NCBI RefSeq assembly: GCF_019801605.1
Contig: NZ_JAHVIT010000004.1
Coordinates: 124,001-188,000, forward strand
Source of the DNA: Maritimibacter alkaliphilus
Lineage (GTDB): Bacteria > Pseudomonadota > Alphaproteobacteria > Rhodobacterales > Rhodobacteraceae
Direction of reading: 5' to 3'
DNA: 64,000 nt
Of this stretch, positions 33,639-42,503 are shown piece by piece (the stretch's first letter is position 1; each line of letters opens with the position of its first letter). The position numbers were made by a program, and so were the translations under genes. The notes under the pieces were generated by a model. It saw only the letters and a program-made list of their open reading frames with translations, was not told the origin of the DNA and made no database searches.

Positions 33639-35165
33639 ATGAACAGTCCTGAGATTGGGTCTGACAAAGGGAATTCCGTGTCTGCGGTCACCGTGCTGGG
33701 GGTCGTGGGCGCCGGTGCCATGGGGCAGGGAATCGCGCAGGTGGCGATGGCGGGCGGCATTCGCACACTGCTCTACGATGTCTCCTCCGAGGCCGCCGAG
33801 ACGGCCGCCGCCAGCATCGCGGGCCGCCTGCGCCGCCTTGTCGAGAAGAACAAGATGGAGAGCGCCGAGGCCGAGGCCGCCATCGCGCGCCTGACCGTCG
33901 CCACCACGCTCGAGGACCTTGCCCCCTGCGAGGCGGTGGTCGAAGCCATCGTCGAGAACATCGACGTCAAGCGCCGGGTGTTCCGCGATCTGGAGGCCGT
34001 CGTCTCGCCTGACTGCCTGCTGGCCTCCAACACCTCCTCGATCCCGATCGCCTCGATCGCCTCGGCCTGCGAACACCGGGGCCGGATCGCGGGGCTGCAC
34101 TTCTTCAACCCCGTGCCGCTGATGCGCCTTGTCGAGGTGATCCGCCCGGTGGAGGCGACCGATGCCACCATCGTCACGCTGATCGACCTCGGCCGCCAGA
34201 TGGGCCGCACCCCGGTCGAGGTGAAGGACAGCCCCGGCTTCCTCGTGAACATGGGTGGCCGCGCGATGACCACCGAGGGCATCCGCATCCTGCATGAAAG
34301 CGTCGCCACGCCCGAGCAGGTCGATGCGGTGATGCGCGACTGCTACGGCTTCCGCATGGGGCCGTTCGAGCTGATGGACCTGACGGGGATCGACGTGAAC
34401 TACCCGGTCAGCGTCTTCGTCTGGGAAGGCTACGGCAACGATCCCCGGATCACGACCTACCCGGAACACCGCGCGCTGCTGGATGCGGGCCTCTATGGCC
34501 GCAAGAGCGGGCGCGGCTGGTTCGACTATGCCGAGGGGGCGCAGAAGCCCTCGCCCGATTTCACGACCGATGCGGCCCCTGCGAAAACCGTGGCCCTCGC
34601 CGAGCCCAACCCGGTGCTGGAAAGCTTCGTCGCCGCGGCGGGTCTGACCGTGGTACCCGATGACGGCACCGTCGCGCTGCTGGCTGCACCCGTCGGGCTG
34701 GATGCCACCTCGACCGCGCTGCGCACCGGGGCCGACAGCCGCCGCCTCGTCTGCCTCGACCTGATCGGGCGCACCGACCGCCGCGTCGTGATGATGACCG
34801 CGCCGGGCGCGGACCACGCCTTGCGCGATGCGGTGGCTGCCGCGCTCACCAGCGAGACCCGCGCGGTCACCGTCATCAAGGACAGCCCCGGCTTCATCGG
34901 CCAGCGGGTCACCGCCGCGATCTGCAACCTCGGTTGCTCCATCGCCGAAACCGGCCTTGCCGCGCCCGAGGACATCGACATGGCGCTGGAACTGGGCCTG
35001 AACTACCCGGCCGGGCCGATGCGCCTTGGCGAACAGGTGGGGGCCGGCACGATGCTGACGATCCTGACCGCCCTGCAATCCCTGACCGGCGAAGACCGCT
35101 ACCGCCCGACCATGTGGCTCAGCCGCCGGGCGCGTCTCGGCCTGCCGCTGAAGACCGCGGCGTGA
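33639..35165 (+). CDS. 3-hydroxyacyl-CoA dehydrogenase (PaaH-type, duplicated C-terminal domain)
   Basis: A 508-residue NAD-dependent dehydrogenase. The Rossmann motif GAGAMG is at residues 24-29, followed by 'SNTSSIPIASIA' and the catalytic histidine in 'GLHFFNPVPLM'. Two C-terminal 3HCDH domains are present ('DSPGFLVNMGGRAMTTEGIRIL' and 'DSPGFIGQRVTAAICNLGCSIAE'), which explains the length of about 500 residues, as in PaaH-like enzymes. The ATG at 33639 is preferred over one six bases earlier because its spacing to AGGAGG is better. First gene of the plus-strand arm. Confidence 0.9.
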   Translation: MNSPEIGSDKGNSVSAVTVLGVVGAGAMGQGIAQVAMAGGIRTLLYDVSSEAAETAAASIAGRLRRLVEKNKMESAEAEAAIARLTVATTLEDLAPCEAVVEAIVENIDVKRRVFRDLEAVVSPDCLLASNTSSIPIASIASACEHRGRIAGLHFFNPVPLMRLVEVIRPVEATDATIVTLIDLGRQMGRTPVEVKDSPGFLVNMGGRAMTTEGIRILHESVATPEQVDAVMRDCYGFRMGPFELMDLTGIDVNYPVSVFVWEGYGNDPRITTYPEHRALLDAGLYGRKSGRGWFDYAEGAQKPSPDFTTDAAPAKTVALAEPNPVLESFVAAAGLTVVPDDGTVALLAAPVGLDATSTALRTGADSRRLVCLDLIGRTDRRVVMMTAPGADHALRDAVAAALTSETRAVTVIKDSPGFIGQRVTAAICNLGCSIAETGLAAPEDIDMALELGLNYPAGPMRLGEQVGAGTMLTILTALQSLTGEDRYRPTMWLSRRARLGLPLKTAA

Positions 35166-35193
35166 GGAGGCCGAGATGAGAGGAGACCCCGTG

Positions 35194-37290
35194 ATGAGCA
35201 GCCTCGACCAGCTGACCAACCCCGCGTCCATCGCCATCGTCGGCGCGTCGGACAACCCGACGCGGATCGGCGGGCGGCCGCTGCACTACATGCTGACCAA
35301 GGGCTACAAGGGCGACATCTACGCCGTGAACCCCAAGAGCGAGACGGTGCAGGGCCTGAAGGCCTACAAGACGATCTCGGATATCCCGGGCCAGCTGGAC
35401 TTCGTGCTGATCGCCATTCCCGCCCCCGCCGTGGTCGGCGCGGTCCGCGAGGCGATTGCCAAGGGCGCGCGCACGATCCTGATCTTCTCCTCCGGCTTTG
35501 CCGAGGCGGATGCCGCGGGCATCGCGGCGCAGCAGGAGATCCTGACCATGGCGCGGGCCGCGGGCGTGCGCATCCTCGGGCCGAACTGCCTGGGCGCGAT
35601 CAGCCCGCGCAGCCATTTCTACCCCACCTTCACCTCGACCATCGAGAAGGGCGAGCCGCTGGCGGGCCACCTGGGCATCGCCAGCCAGTCGGGGGCCTAT
35701 GGCAGCCACATCTTCCTGATCTGCCAGCAGCGCGGCCTCGGCATCTCGAACTTCATCACCACGGGGAACGAGAGCGACCTGCACGTGGGTGAGCTGATCG
35801 GCATGCTGGCCGAGGATGACAACACCCACGCCATCGCGGCCTATGTCGAAAGCATCAAGGACGGCCCGGCCTTCATCGAGAGCCTCGAAATGGCCCGTGC
35901 TGCGCGCAAGCCGGTCTTCGTCATGAAGGTGGGCCGCTCCTCTGCCGGGGCGGCGGCGGCTTCGTCCCACACCGCCTCGCTGGCGGGCGAGGACGTGGTC
36001 TATGACGCGGTGCTGCGCCAGCATGGTGCGATCCGGGTGAACTCGACCGAGGAGATGATCGACCTCGCCTATGCCGCGCGGCCCCGGATCTACCCGGCGG
36101 GCAAGCGGGTCGGGCTGGTCACCGTGTCGGGCGGGGCGGGGATCCTGATGGCCGATGCGGCCTCCGACTGCGGGCTCGACGTGGCCGAGATGCCGGAGGA
36201 GGCGCAGGCCGAGCTGAAGGCGGTCCTGCCCTTCGCCTCGCCGCGCAACCCGGTGGACGTGACCGCGCAGCTCTTCAACAACCTCTCGCTGGTGCCGCAG
36301 TTCACCACCGCCATGCTCGACCGCGGCAACTACGACGGGATGATCGGCTTCTGGACCTCGGTCGGCGGGGCACCGACGCTGGCCAAGCCGCTGATGGACG
36401 GGCTGAAACAGTCGATGGAGGGGCGCAAGGACACGCTCTTCATCCAGTCGGTCGTGGCTCCGCCCGAGATCATCGCGCAATACGAGGCCGAGGGCTTCCC
36501 CTGCTTCGAGGACCCCACCCGCGCGGTCGAGGCGCTTGCCGGGCTGATGCAGGCGGGCGCGGGTTTTGCCGCCGGTCGCCCGGCCACGCCCGCGCCGCTG
36601 GACCTGCCCGCGCTGCCCGATCACGACCTGAGCGAACTGGAGGCGAAGGAGCTGATGGCCGCAGCCGGGCTGGCGGTGGACGTGGATCGCCTCGTCACCA
36701 CGCCCGGGGACGCGGCCGAGGCGGTCGCGGCACTGGGGCGCAAGGCGGTGCTCAAGATCGTCTCGCCCGATATCGCGCACAAGACGGAAGCCGGTGGCGT
36801 GAAGCTGAACGTCTCCGCCGAAGACGCGCCTGCCGCCTTCACCGCGATCATGGAGAGCGCGAAAGCCTACGACCCCAAGGCCAGGCTGGACGGCGTGCTG
36901 ATCGCGCCCATGGCGGGCGAGGGGGTGGATTGCATCCTCGGCGCGCGGATCGACCCGGTCTTTGGCCCGGTGGTCCTCTTCGGGCTCGGGGGCATCTTCA
37001 CCGAGGTGCTGAAGGACGTGGCCTTCCGCGCCGCGCCCTTCGACGAGGCCACCGCACGCGAGATGATCGACGAGCTGAAGGGCCGCGACCTGCTCTTCGG
37101 CGCGCGCGGACAGGCGCCCTGCGACATTGACGCGCTTGCGACACAGATCAGCCTCTTCAGCCGCGCGGCGGCAGGCTGGGCCGACCAGATCGACAGCATG
37201 GAAATCAACCCGATCCGCGCCCTGCCCGAAGGGTGTCAGGCGCTGGACGCGCTGATCCTGCGCAAGACCAAGGAGGAGAGCCATGACTGA
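35194..37290 (+). CDS. Acyl-CoA synthetase (ADP-forming), fused alpha-beta
   Basis: A 698-residue ADP-forming acyl-CoA ligase. The N-terminal CoA-binding part has 'IVGASDNPTRIGGRPL'. The middle contains 'SSHTASLAGEDVVYDAVLRQ', carrying the phosphorylated-histidine motif. The C-terminal ATP-grasp part has 'VLKIVSPDIAHKTEAGGVKLNV'. It would activate the imported carboxylate to its CoA thioester at the cost of one ATP. ATG 35194 is used, with GAGGAG upstream; ATG 35176 is a possible longer start. The end overlaps the DUF35 gene by 8 bases. Confidence 0.9.
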   Translation: MSSLDQLTNPASIAIVGASDNPTRIGGRPLHYMLTKGYKGDIYAVNPKSETVQGLKAYKTISDIPGQLDFVLIAIPAPAVVGAVREAIAKGARTILIFSSGFAEADAAGIAAQQEILTMARAAGVRILGPNCLGAISPRSHFYPTFTSTIEKGEPLAGHLGIASQSGAYGSHIFLICQQRGLGISNFITTGNESDLHVGELIGMLAEDDNTHAIAAYVESIKDGPAFIESLEMARAARKPVFVMKVGRSSAGAAAASSHTASLAGEDVVYDAVLRQHGAIRVNSTEEMIDLAYAARPRIYPAGKRVGLVTVSGGAGILMADAASDCGLDVAEMPEEAQAELKAVLPFASPRNPVDVTAQLFNNLSLVPQFTTAMLDRGNYDGMIGFWTSVGGAPTLAKPLMDGLKQSMEGRKDTLFIQSVVAPPEIIAQYEAEGFPCFEDPTRAVEALAGLMQAGAGFAAGRPATPAPLDLPALPDHDLSELEAKELMAAAGLAVDVDRLVTTPGDAAEAVAALGRKAVLKIVSPDIAHKTEAGGVKLNVSAEDAPAAFTAIMESAKAYDPKARLDGVLIAPMAGEGVDCILGARIDPVFGPVVLFGLGGIFTEVLKDVAFRAAPFDEATAREMIDELKGRDLLFGARGQAPCDIDALATQISLFSRAAAGWADQIDSMEINPIRALPEGCQALDALILRKTKEESHD

Positions 37291-37675
37291 CGTGGCAGAG
37301 GCAACCGGACCGGAGGCGCAATACCGCGCCTACCTCGCCGAGGGGCGGTTCATGATCCAGAAATCGCGGAGCAGCGGGCAATATGTCTTCTATCCCCGCG
37401 TGGCAGAGCCGGGCACCGGCGCGCGCGATCTGGAGTGGGTGGCCCCCAGCGGGCTGGGGCGCGTCTGCGCCACCACCGTCACGCGGCAGCGCCCCGAGAA
37501 GGGCGGCGATTACAACATCGCCATGGTCGACCTCGACGAGGGGCCGCGCGTCCTGTCGCGGGTGACCGGCATGGCCCCGGACGAGGTAACCATCGGCCTG
37601 CGGGTCGAGGCCTATGTGGACGAACTGGATGGCGCCCCCGCGGTGCTCTTCCGCAAGGTGGAGGGCGCGCAATGA
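37283..37675 (+). CDS. DUF35 OB-fold protein without zinc-ribbon cysteines
   Basis: A 130-residue protein of the DUF35 family, small partners of thiolases, aldolases and hydratases. The fold signature 'DLEWVAPSGLGRVCATTVTRQ' is clear. In typical members an N-terminal zinc ribbon has C-x2-C and C-x2-C pairs; here these read 'KSRSSGQYVFYP' and 'AEPGTGARD', so all four cysteines are absent. The gene overlaps both neighbours, and its stop overlaps the thiolase-like start (ATGA), so the two proteins are almost certainly a complex. Confidence 0.85.
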   Translation: MTDVAEATGPEAQYRAYLAEGRFMIQKSRSSGQYVFYPRVAEPGTGARDLEWVAPSGLGRVCATTVTRQRPEKGGDYNIAMVDLDEGPRVLSRVTGMAPDEVTIGLRVEAYVDELDGAPAVLFRKVEGAQ

Positions 37676-38850
37676 GCCACCAGTTGAGAGGCAAGGCCGC
37701 CTGCGTGGGCATGGCCACCACCGGCATGGGCGAGGCCCCGGGCCGCAGCGCGATGGACCTGATGGCGGGCGCGGTTCTGGACGCGCTGGAGGATGCGGGC
37801 ATCCCGCTGGCGGAGGTCGACGGCGTCTTTGCCGCCAATGCCGTGCATTCCATGGCCAGCATGTCGCTGAGCGAACACCTCGGCATCGTGCCGGTGATCT
37901 CGGACAATTCCAACGTCGGCGGGTCGTCCTTCATGCAGCATGCGCTGCTGGCGGCCACGGCGCTGGAGGCGGGTCTGATCAACGTCGCGGTGATTGCCTA
38001 TGGCTCCAACCAGCGCTCTGCCGGCGGGTTCCAGGGCGTGTCCGAGCCGCTGCCCTACGAGGCGCAGTTCAAGCCGCGCAACCCGATCACCAGCTACGCG
38101 CTCGTCACCTCGCATTACCTCGACCGCTTCGGCGTCACGCGCGAGCAGCTGGCCGAAGTGCCCGTGGCGGCCCGGGCCTGGGCGAACCTGAACCCCGAGG
38201 CCTTCATGTACGACAAGGGCCCGCTGACGGTGGAGGAGGTGCTGGCGGCACGGATGATCTCCGACCCGCTCGGCAAGCTCGACTGCTGCCTTGTCACTGA
38301 CGGCGGCGCGGCCATCGTCATGACCCGTGCGGACCGGGCCAAGGACACGCGGCACACGCCGGTGCACCTGCTGGGCGCGGGCGTGGCGCATTACCACCGC
38401 ATGATCTCCACCATGCCGGACCTCGCGGTGACGGCGGCGACGACCTCCGGCGAACGGGCCTATGCGATGGCGGGGCTGAGGGCGGCCGACATGGACAGCG
38501 TGCAGCTCTACGACGCCTTCTCGATCAACACGCTGCTCTTCCTCGAAGACCTCGGCTTCTGCGCCAAGGGCGAGGCGGCGGACTTCATCAAGGGTGGCCA
38601 TATCGCGCCCGGGGGCGGGCTGCCGGTGAACACCAACGGCGGCGGGCTCTCCTGTGTCCATCCGGGGATGTACGGGCTCTTCGTCATGATCGAGGCGATC
38701 TCGCAGATCCGCGCGACGCTGGACGGGGCGCCTGCGCCCCGCGACGCGGGCGGCTGGGTGCCGGAGACGAAGCTGGCACTGGCCCATGGCAACGGCGGCG
38801 TCCTGTCGGCGCAGGCGACGACCATCTGGGGCGCGCCGGACACGGTCTGA
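37672..38850 (+). CDS. Thiolase-like protein (SCP-x/lipid-transfer type), possible aldolase
   Basis: A 392-residue thiolase-fold protein of the lipid-transfer-protein group. Where thiolases have the nucleophilic cysteine, it reads 'SNVGGSSFMQHALLAATALEAG', with no cysteine. The C-terminal part has 'NTNGGGLSCVHPGMYG' with the conserved histidine, and 'LAHGNGGVLS' replaces the usual CxG cysteine. Without the nucleophile a Claisen thiolysis is unlikely. Related Ltp2-type proteins act as retro-aldolases together with a DUF35 partner, as encoded just upstream. The ATG at 37672 overlaps the DUF35 stop. Confidence 0.86.
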   Translation: MSHQLRGKAACVGMATTGMGEAPGRSAMDLMAGAVLDALEDAGIPLAEVDGVFAANAVHSMASMSLSEHLGIVPVISDNSNVGGSSFMQHALLAATALEAGLINVAVIAYGSNQRSAGGFQGVSEPLPYEAQFKPRNPITSYALVTSHYLDRFGVTREQLAEVPVAARAWANLNPEAFMYDKGPLTVEEVLAARMISDPLGKLDCCLVTDGGAAIVMTRADRAKDTRHTPVHLLGAGVAHYHRMISTMPDLAVTAATTSGERAYAMAGLRAADMDSVQLYDAFSINTLLFLEDLGFCAKGEAADFIKGGHIAPGGGLPVNTNGGGLSCVHPGMYGLFVMIEAISQIRATLDGAPAPRDAGGWVPETKLALAHGNGGVLSAQATTIWGAPDTV

Positions 38851-38859
38851 GGACAACAT

Positions 38860-38891
38860 CCCGGCCCGGGCGCGCAGGCGTCCGGGCCGGG
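38860..38891. other. Intercistronic hairpin inside the catabolic operon
   Basis: CCCGGCCCGG (38860-38869) and CCGGGCCGGG (38882-38891) form a perfect 10-bp stem with a 12-nt loop and no T-run, in the 66-bp gap before the CoA transferase. It may stabilise the upstream message or partly attenuate. Confidence 0.45.
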
Positions 38892-38916
38892 GACTGGGTA
38901 ACGAGGGGAGAGGACC

Positions 38917-40200
38917 ATGCCAGATACGATGCCAACTGCCGATGCCGCAGCGGATGCCGCACCGAACACCGCACTGCCGGGGCCCGGCGCGCTTGACGGG
39001 TTGCGGGTGCTGGACCTGTCGCGGGTGCTGGCGGGGCCATGGTGTGCCCAGAACCTTGCCGATCTCGGCGCGGACGTGGTGAAGGTCGAAAGCCCCGACG
39101 GCGGCGACGACACCCGCAAGTGGGGCCCGCCCTTCGTGACCGAGCCCGAGACCGGGCGCCGCGACGCGGCCTATTACTTCGCCACCAACCGCAACAAGCG
39201 CTCCATCGCCGTGGACTTCCGCCAGCCCGAGGGGCTGGACCTGGTCCGCGATCTCGCGCGGCAGGCGGACGTGGTGATCGAGAATTTCAAGCTGGGCGGC
39301 CTGCGGAAATACGGGCTCGACGTGGAAAGCATCCGCGAAATCAACCCGAACGTCATCTACTGCTCGATCACCGGTTTCGGGCAGACCGGGCCCTATGCGG
39401 CGCGGCCGGGCTATGACTTCCTGTTGCAGGGCATGGGTGGGCTGATGAGCTTTACCGGCCTGCCCGATGGCGTGCCCGGTGCGGGGCCGATGAAGGTGGG
39501 CGTTGCGGTCTGCGATCTCTTCACCGCGATGTATGCCACCACTGCGATCCTTGCCGCCGTGGTCCACCGCGAGAAGACCGGCGAGGGGCAGCATATCGAC
39601 TGCGCGCTCTTCGACACGCAGATCGCGGTGCTGGCGAACCAGGCGTCGAACTGGCTCAACGGCGGGACCGTGCCGCAGCGCATGGGAAACAACCACCCCA
39701 ACGTGGTGCCCTACCGGGTCTACCCGGTGGCCGACGGGCATATCATCATCGCCTGCGGCAACGACCGGCAGTTCCGCGCCCTGATGGGGGCGCTCGGCGC
39801 GCCCGAACTGGCAGAGGACGCGCGCTTCGACAGCAACGAGGCCCGGGTGACCAACCGCGACGCCATTGATGCCATCATCGAACATCTGCTGAAGGACACC
39901 CCGCGCGACGCGGCGCTGCAGCGGATCGAGGCGGCGGGCGTGCCCTGCGGTCCGATCAACGACGTGGCCGATGTCTTTGCCGATCCCCATGTGCAGGCCC
40001 GCGGCGCCATGGTGGAACAGACCGACGACACCGGGCTGACGACGCGCTCCGTCGCCTTCCCGGCGCGGCTGGAGCGCACGCCCGCCAGCTATCGCCGCGC
40101 ACCGCCCCGGCTGGGGCAGAACGGCGCGGAGGTCCTGTCGGACTGGGCCGGCTACGATGCCGAGCGGGTCGCGGCACTGCGCCGGGACGGGGTGATCTGA
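38917..40200 (+). CDS. Class III CoA transferase (CaiB/BaiF family)
   Basis: A 427-residue family III CoA transferase. Conserved features are 'LRVLDLSRVLAGPWCAQNLADLGADVVKVE' at the N-terminus, 'NKRSIAVDFRQPEG', 'ITGFGQTGPYAARPGYDFLLQGMGG' and 'IDCALFDTQIAVLANQ', whose aspartate is the likely covalent residue. It moves CoA between an acyl-CoA and a free acid, providing a second route for activating the substrate. A GGGGAGAGG motif precedes the ATG. It ends two bases before the IclR gene. Confidence 0.9.
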   Translation: MPDTMPTADAAADAAPNTALPGPGALDGLRVLDLSRVLAGPWCAQNLADLGADVVKVESPDGGDDTRKWGPPFVTEPETGRRDAAYYFATNRNKRSIAVDFRQPEGLDLVRDLARQADVVIENFKLGGLRKYGLDVESIREINPNVIYCSITGFGQTGPYAARPGYDFLLQGMGGLMSFTGLPDGVPGAGPMKVGVAVCDLFTAMYATTAILAAVVHREKTGEGQHIDCALFDTQIAVLANQASNWLNGGTVPQRMGNNHPNVVPYRVYPVADGHIIIACGNDRQFRALMGALGAPELAEDARFDSNEARVTNRDAIDAIIEHLLKDTPRDAALQRIEAAGVPCGPINDVADVFADPHVQARGAMVEQTDDTGLTTRSVAFPARLERTPASYRRAPPRLGQNGAEVLSDWAGYDAERVAALRRDGVI

Positions 40201-40201
40201 C

Positions 40202-40999
40202 GTGGCCTCCTACAAGCCGGTGAACGCCGCGCTGCGGGTGCTGGACGTTCTGGTGGCGGTGAACCAGCAGAGCGGCCGGGCCAGCGTGGGCGGCATCCAC
40301 CACCAGACCGGCATCGACAAGGCGACCATCGTGCGGATGCTGGAGACGCTGATCAGCGCGGGCTTCGTGGTGCGCGATGCGGAGGCGCCGCTCTACGAGG
40401 TGACGAGCAAGACGCTGATGCTGTCGAATTCCTACCAGAAGCACCGCGAACTCGGCCGTCTGCTGACCGCACCGCTGGAGGCCTTCCGCAAGCGGATCAA
40501 CTGGCCCTCGGACGTGGCCTTCTACGAGGACGGGGTGATGCTGGTGGTCAGCAGTACCCGGCAGAGCGGGGCGCTCTCCTTCAACCGCGCGGCGGGCTTC
40601 CGCTCGCCGGTTTTCGCCAGCAGCCTCGGGCTGGCCTACATGGCCCATGCGCCGGCCGAGGAGGTCGAGGAGGCCGCCCGGCTGGCCGCGATGCAGGCCG
40701 CGCCGTGGAACGGGCTTGCCACCGATCCCGTGGCCCGCGCCGAGACGCTGGCCGGGATCCGCGCCCGGGGCTACGCCGAGATGGACTCGACCTATTCGCA
40801 GCTCGAATACCAGCGGCAGGTGACCAGCATCGGCGTGCCGGTGCTGGCGGGCGGCCGCTCCATCGCCTCGGTCAACGTGATCTACCTGCGCCGGGCGATG
40901 ACACCGGAACGGGCCGTGGCAGAGGTGCTGCCGGGCCTGCAGGCGGCGGCAGGCGAGATGGCGGAGGTGCTGCAGTCCGAACTTGTCGGGGTGAGCTGA
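40202..40999 (+). CDS. IclR-family transcriptional regulator 2
   Basis: A 265-residue IclR protein with a winged helix ('SVGGIHHQTGIDKATIVRMLETLISAGFV', about residues 26-54) and a ligand-binding C-terminal domain. The GTG at 40202 lies one base after the CoA transferase stop, so it is the last gene of the operon and probably controls it. It resembles the first IclR protein through much of its length, including the N-terminus, the 'DKATI(I/V)RMLETLI' helix and 'GFR(A/S)PV(L/F)', so the two are paralogues. Confidence 0.9.
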   Translation: MASYKPVNAALRVLDVLVAVNQQSGRASVGGIHHQTGIDKATIVRMLETLISAGFVVRDAEAPLYEVTSKTLMLSNSYQKHRELGRLLTAPLEAFRKRINWPSDVAFYEDGVMLVVSSTRQSGALSFNRAAGFRSPVFASSLGLAYMAHAPAEEVEEAARLAAMQAAPWNGLATDPVARAETLAGIRARGYAEMDSTYSQLEYQRQVTSIGVPVLAGGRSIASVNVIYLRRAMTPERAVAEVLPGLQAAAGEMAEVLQSELVGVS

Positions 41000-41185
41000 C
41001 GGTCTGCAACAGCTCCGCGCTGTGTATTTCCTGATCGGTGGGGCTGGCGCAGGCGCGCTCTCACGGGAATGTGTCGCCCCGCGATGATCGGGGCCGGTGT
41101 CGTCTTTGGACGTCGGGCGCTTTGCCGCTAGGGTTCTGGTCAGGACTTCGAGACCAGCGACCCCGACGATGCGGAGGCAGACCCG

Positions 41186-41677
41186 ATGACCCGATCCCAT
41201 GAAACCCGCAGGACCTTTCTTGCTGCCGGCGGCGCGTTGCTGCTCGCCGGGACTGGCGGCGTGTGGAGCGTGCCGGCCCGTGCGGCGGGGCTTGCCCCCA
41301 CGCCCTCGATGCGGGGCGGTTCGAACAATTACCGGCCGAACGCGCCCATCGTGGAGCGGATCGGAAATGGCGGTTTCTGGATGAGCGGTACGGTGAGGCG
41401 CGCGGGGGACGGGGCGCCGCTCGCCGGTCAGCGCATCCAGATCTGGGCGCATACCACCGAGGGCCACGAGCGTGAGCAGCGCAGCCATGGCGCGACGCTG
41501 ACCGATGCCGAGGGCCGTTTCCGGCTGGAAATGCCGCAGATCATCCCGGCCTTCGGACAGCCACACGGCCACCTCGCCTATGACAGCGGTGAATTCGAGA
41601 CGGTGTTCCTGCGCCCGGTGATGCGCAACCCCGGCGATCGCGCGCTGGAAGCGCATTTCGTGCTTCAGCCGGTCTGA
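41186..41677 (+). CDS. Tat-exported intradiol-dioxygenase-fold protein, incomplete iron site
   Basis: A 163-residue protein with a twin-arginine signal ('HETRRTFLAAGGALLLAG') and a beta-sandwich region like intradiol ring-cleavage dioxygenases ('MSGTVRRAGDGAPLAGQRIQIWAHTTEG', 'RSHGATLTDAEGRFRLEMP'). The H-x-H pair of the iron site is kept (H127 and H129 in 'PHGHLAY'), but the preceding tyrosine ligand position reads 'IIPAFG', with phenylalanine. It may therefore bind a metal without being a catechol dioxygenase. It is followed after three bases by a membrane cytochrome-like gene, suggesting a two-component exported unit. Confidence 0.75.
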   Translation: MTRSHETRRTFLAAGGALLLAGTGGVWSVPARAAGLAPTPSMRGGSNNYRPNAPIVERIGNGGFWMSGTVRRAGDGAPLAGQRIQIWAHTTEGHEREQRSHGATLTDAEGRFRLEMPQIIPAFGQPHGHLAYDSGEFETVFLRPVMRNPGDRALEAHFVLQPV

Positions 41678-41680
41678 CCC

Positions 41681-42292
41681 TTGGCGTCATCACGGACGGA
41701 CAGACGCCGCATCGGGCTGATCTGGGGGGCCGCCGGCCTGATCGCGCTTGTCCCGGTCCTTGCCGCGATGGGGAGCCCGCTGCTGGCATGGCGTCAGCCG
41801 GTCTATATCGCGGCAGGATTTGCGGGCATCCTTGCCCTCGCGCTGCTGCTCTTCCAGCCCCTGTTGGCGCGGGGGGGCCTGCCGGGGACCGAGGGGCGCC
41901 GCGGGCGCCGCTTGCATGCCGCGCTCGGCCTCCTGCTGGTCGGGGCGATCGTCGTGCATGTGGCGGGGCTCTGGATCACCAGCCCCCCGGACGTGATCGA
42001 CGCGCTTCTTCTGGCCTCGCCCACTCCGTTCTCGCTCTGGGGTGTGCTGGCGATGTGGGGGCTCTTCGCGTTGGCCGCGTCGACCCTGATCCGGCGACGC
42101 GGACGGATCTGGCGGCGGCTGCATCGTGGGCTTGCGCTCTGCGTCGTGGCCGGCAGCGTGGTGCACGCTCTGCTGATACAGGGAACGATGGAGCCGGTGA
42201 CGAAGCTGCTGCTCTGCGCCTGTGTCGGTGTCGCCGCCTGCGCTGCGGTGTTCCGGGCCCGGGGCAGCGGGGGCCTGCTACGCAAGCGGTGA
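41681..42292 (+). CDS. Ferric-reductase-like membrane cytochrome b protein
   Basis: A 203-residue protein with about six transmembrane segments. Histidines in 'RRLHAALGLLL', 'AIVVHVAGLW', 'RRLHRGLALCV' and 'SVVHALLIQ' are spaced in two pairs of helices, as expected for two b-type haems in ferric-reductase-like or MsrQ-like domains. The start is a TTG three bases after the upstream stop, so the two genes are coupled. It could pass electrons to the exported partner. No flavin domain is fused. Confidence 0.75.
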   Translation: MASSRTDRRRIGLIWGAAGLIALVPVLAAMGSPLLAWRQPVYIAAGFAGILALALLLFQPLLARGGLPGTEGRRGRRLHAALGLLLVGAIVVHVAGLWITSPPDVIDALLLASPTPFSLWGVLAMWGLFALAASTLIRRRGRIWRRLHRGLALCVVAGSVVHALLIQGTMEPVTKLLLCACVGVAACAAVFRARGSGGLLRKR

Positions 42293-42503
42293 CCTGCCGC
42301 AGTCTGTGCGCCTGCGGAGTTCGGGGGGCGCCATCCGCCCTTGCCCCCTCGCACTGCGCCTCTGTGCACACGGGGCCCTGAGCCGCACAGGCTCTCTGCA
42401 CACATGAACGTGGGACGGCGACTTTCTGCTGCCACAGGCCTCGGAATCCGTCTAACTACGCGTACTCCCCATTGCCCAGAAGAAGCCCGTTTCACGCCAA
42501 GCC

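Noticed and set aside
35119-37284. 721-codon minus-strand frame opposite the acyl-CoA ligase
   Set aside because: Same reason: composition typical of an antisense shadow, with no start signals or domains.
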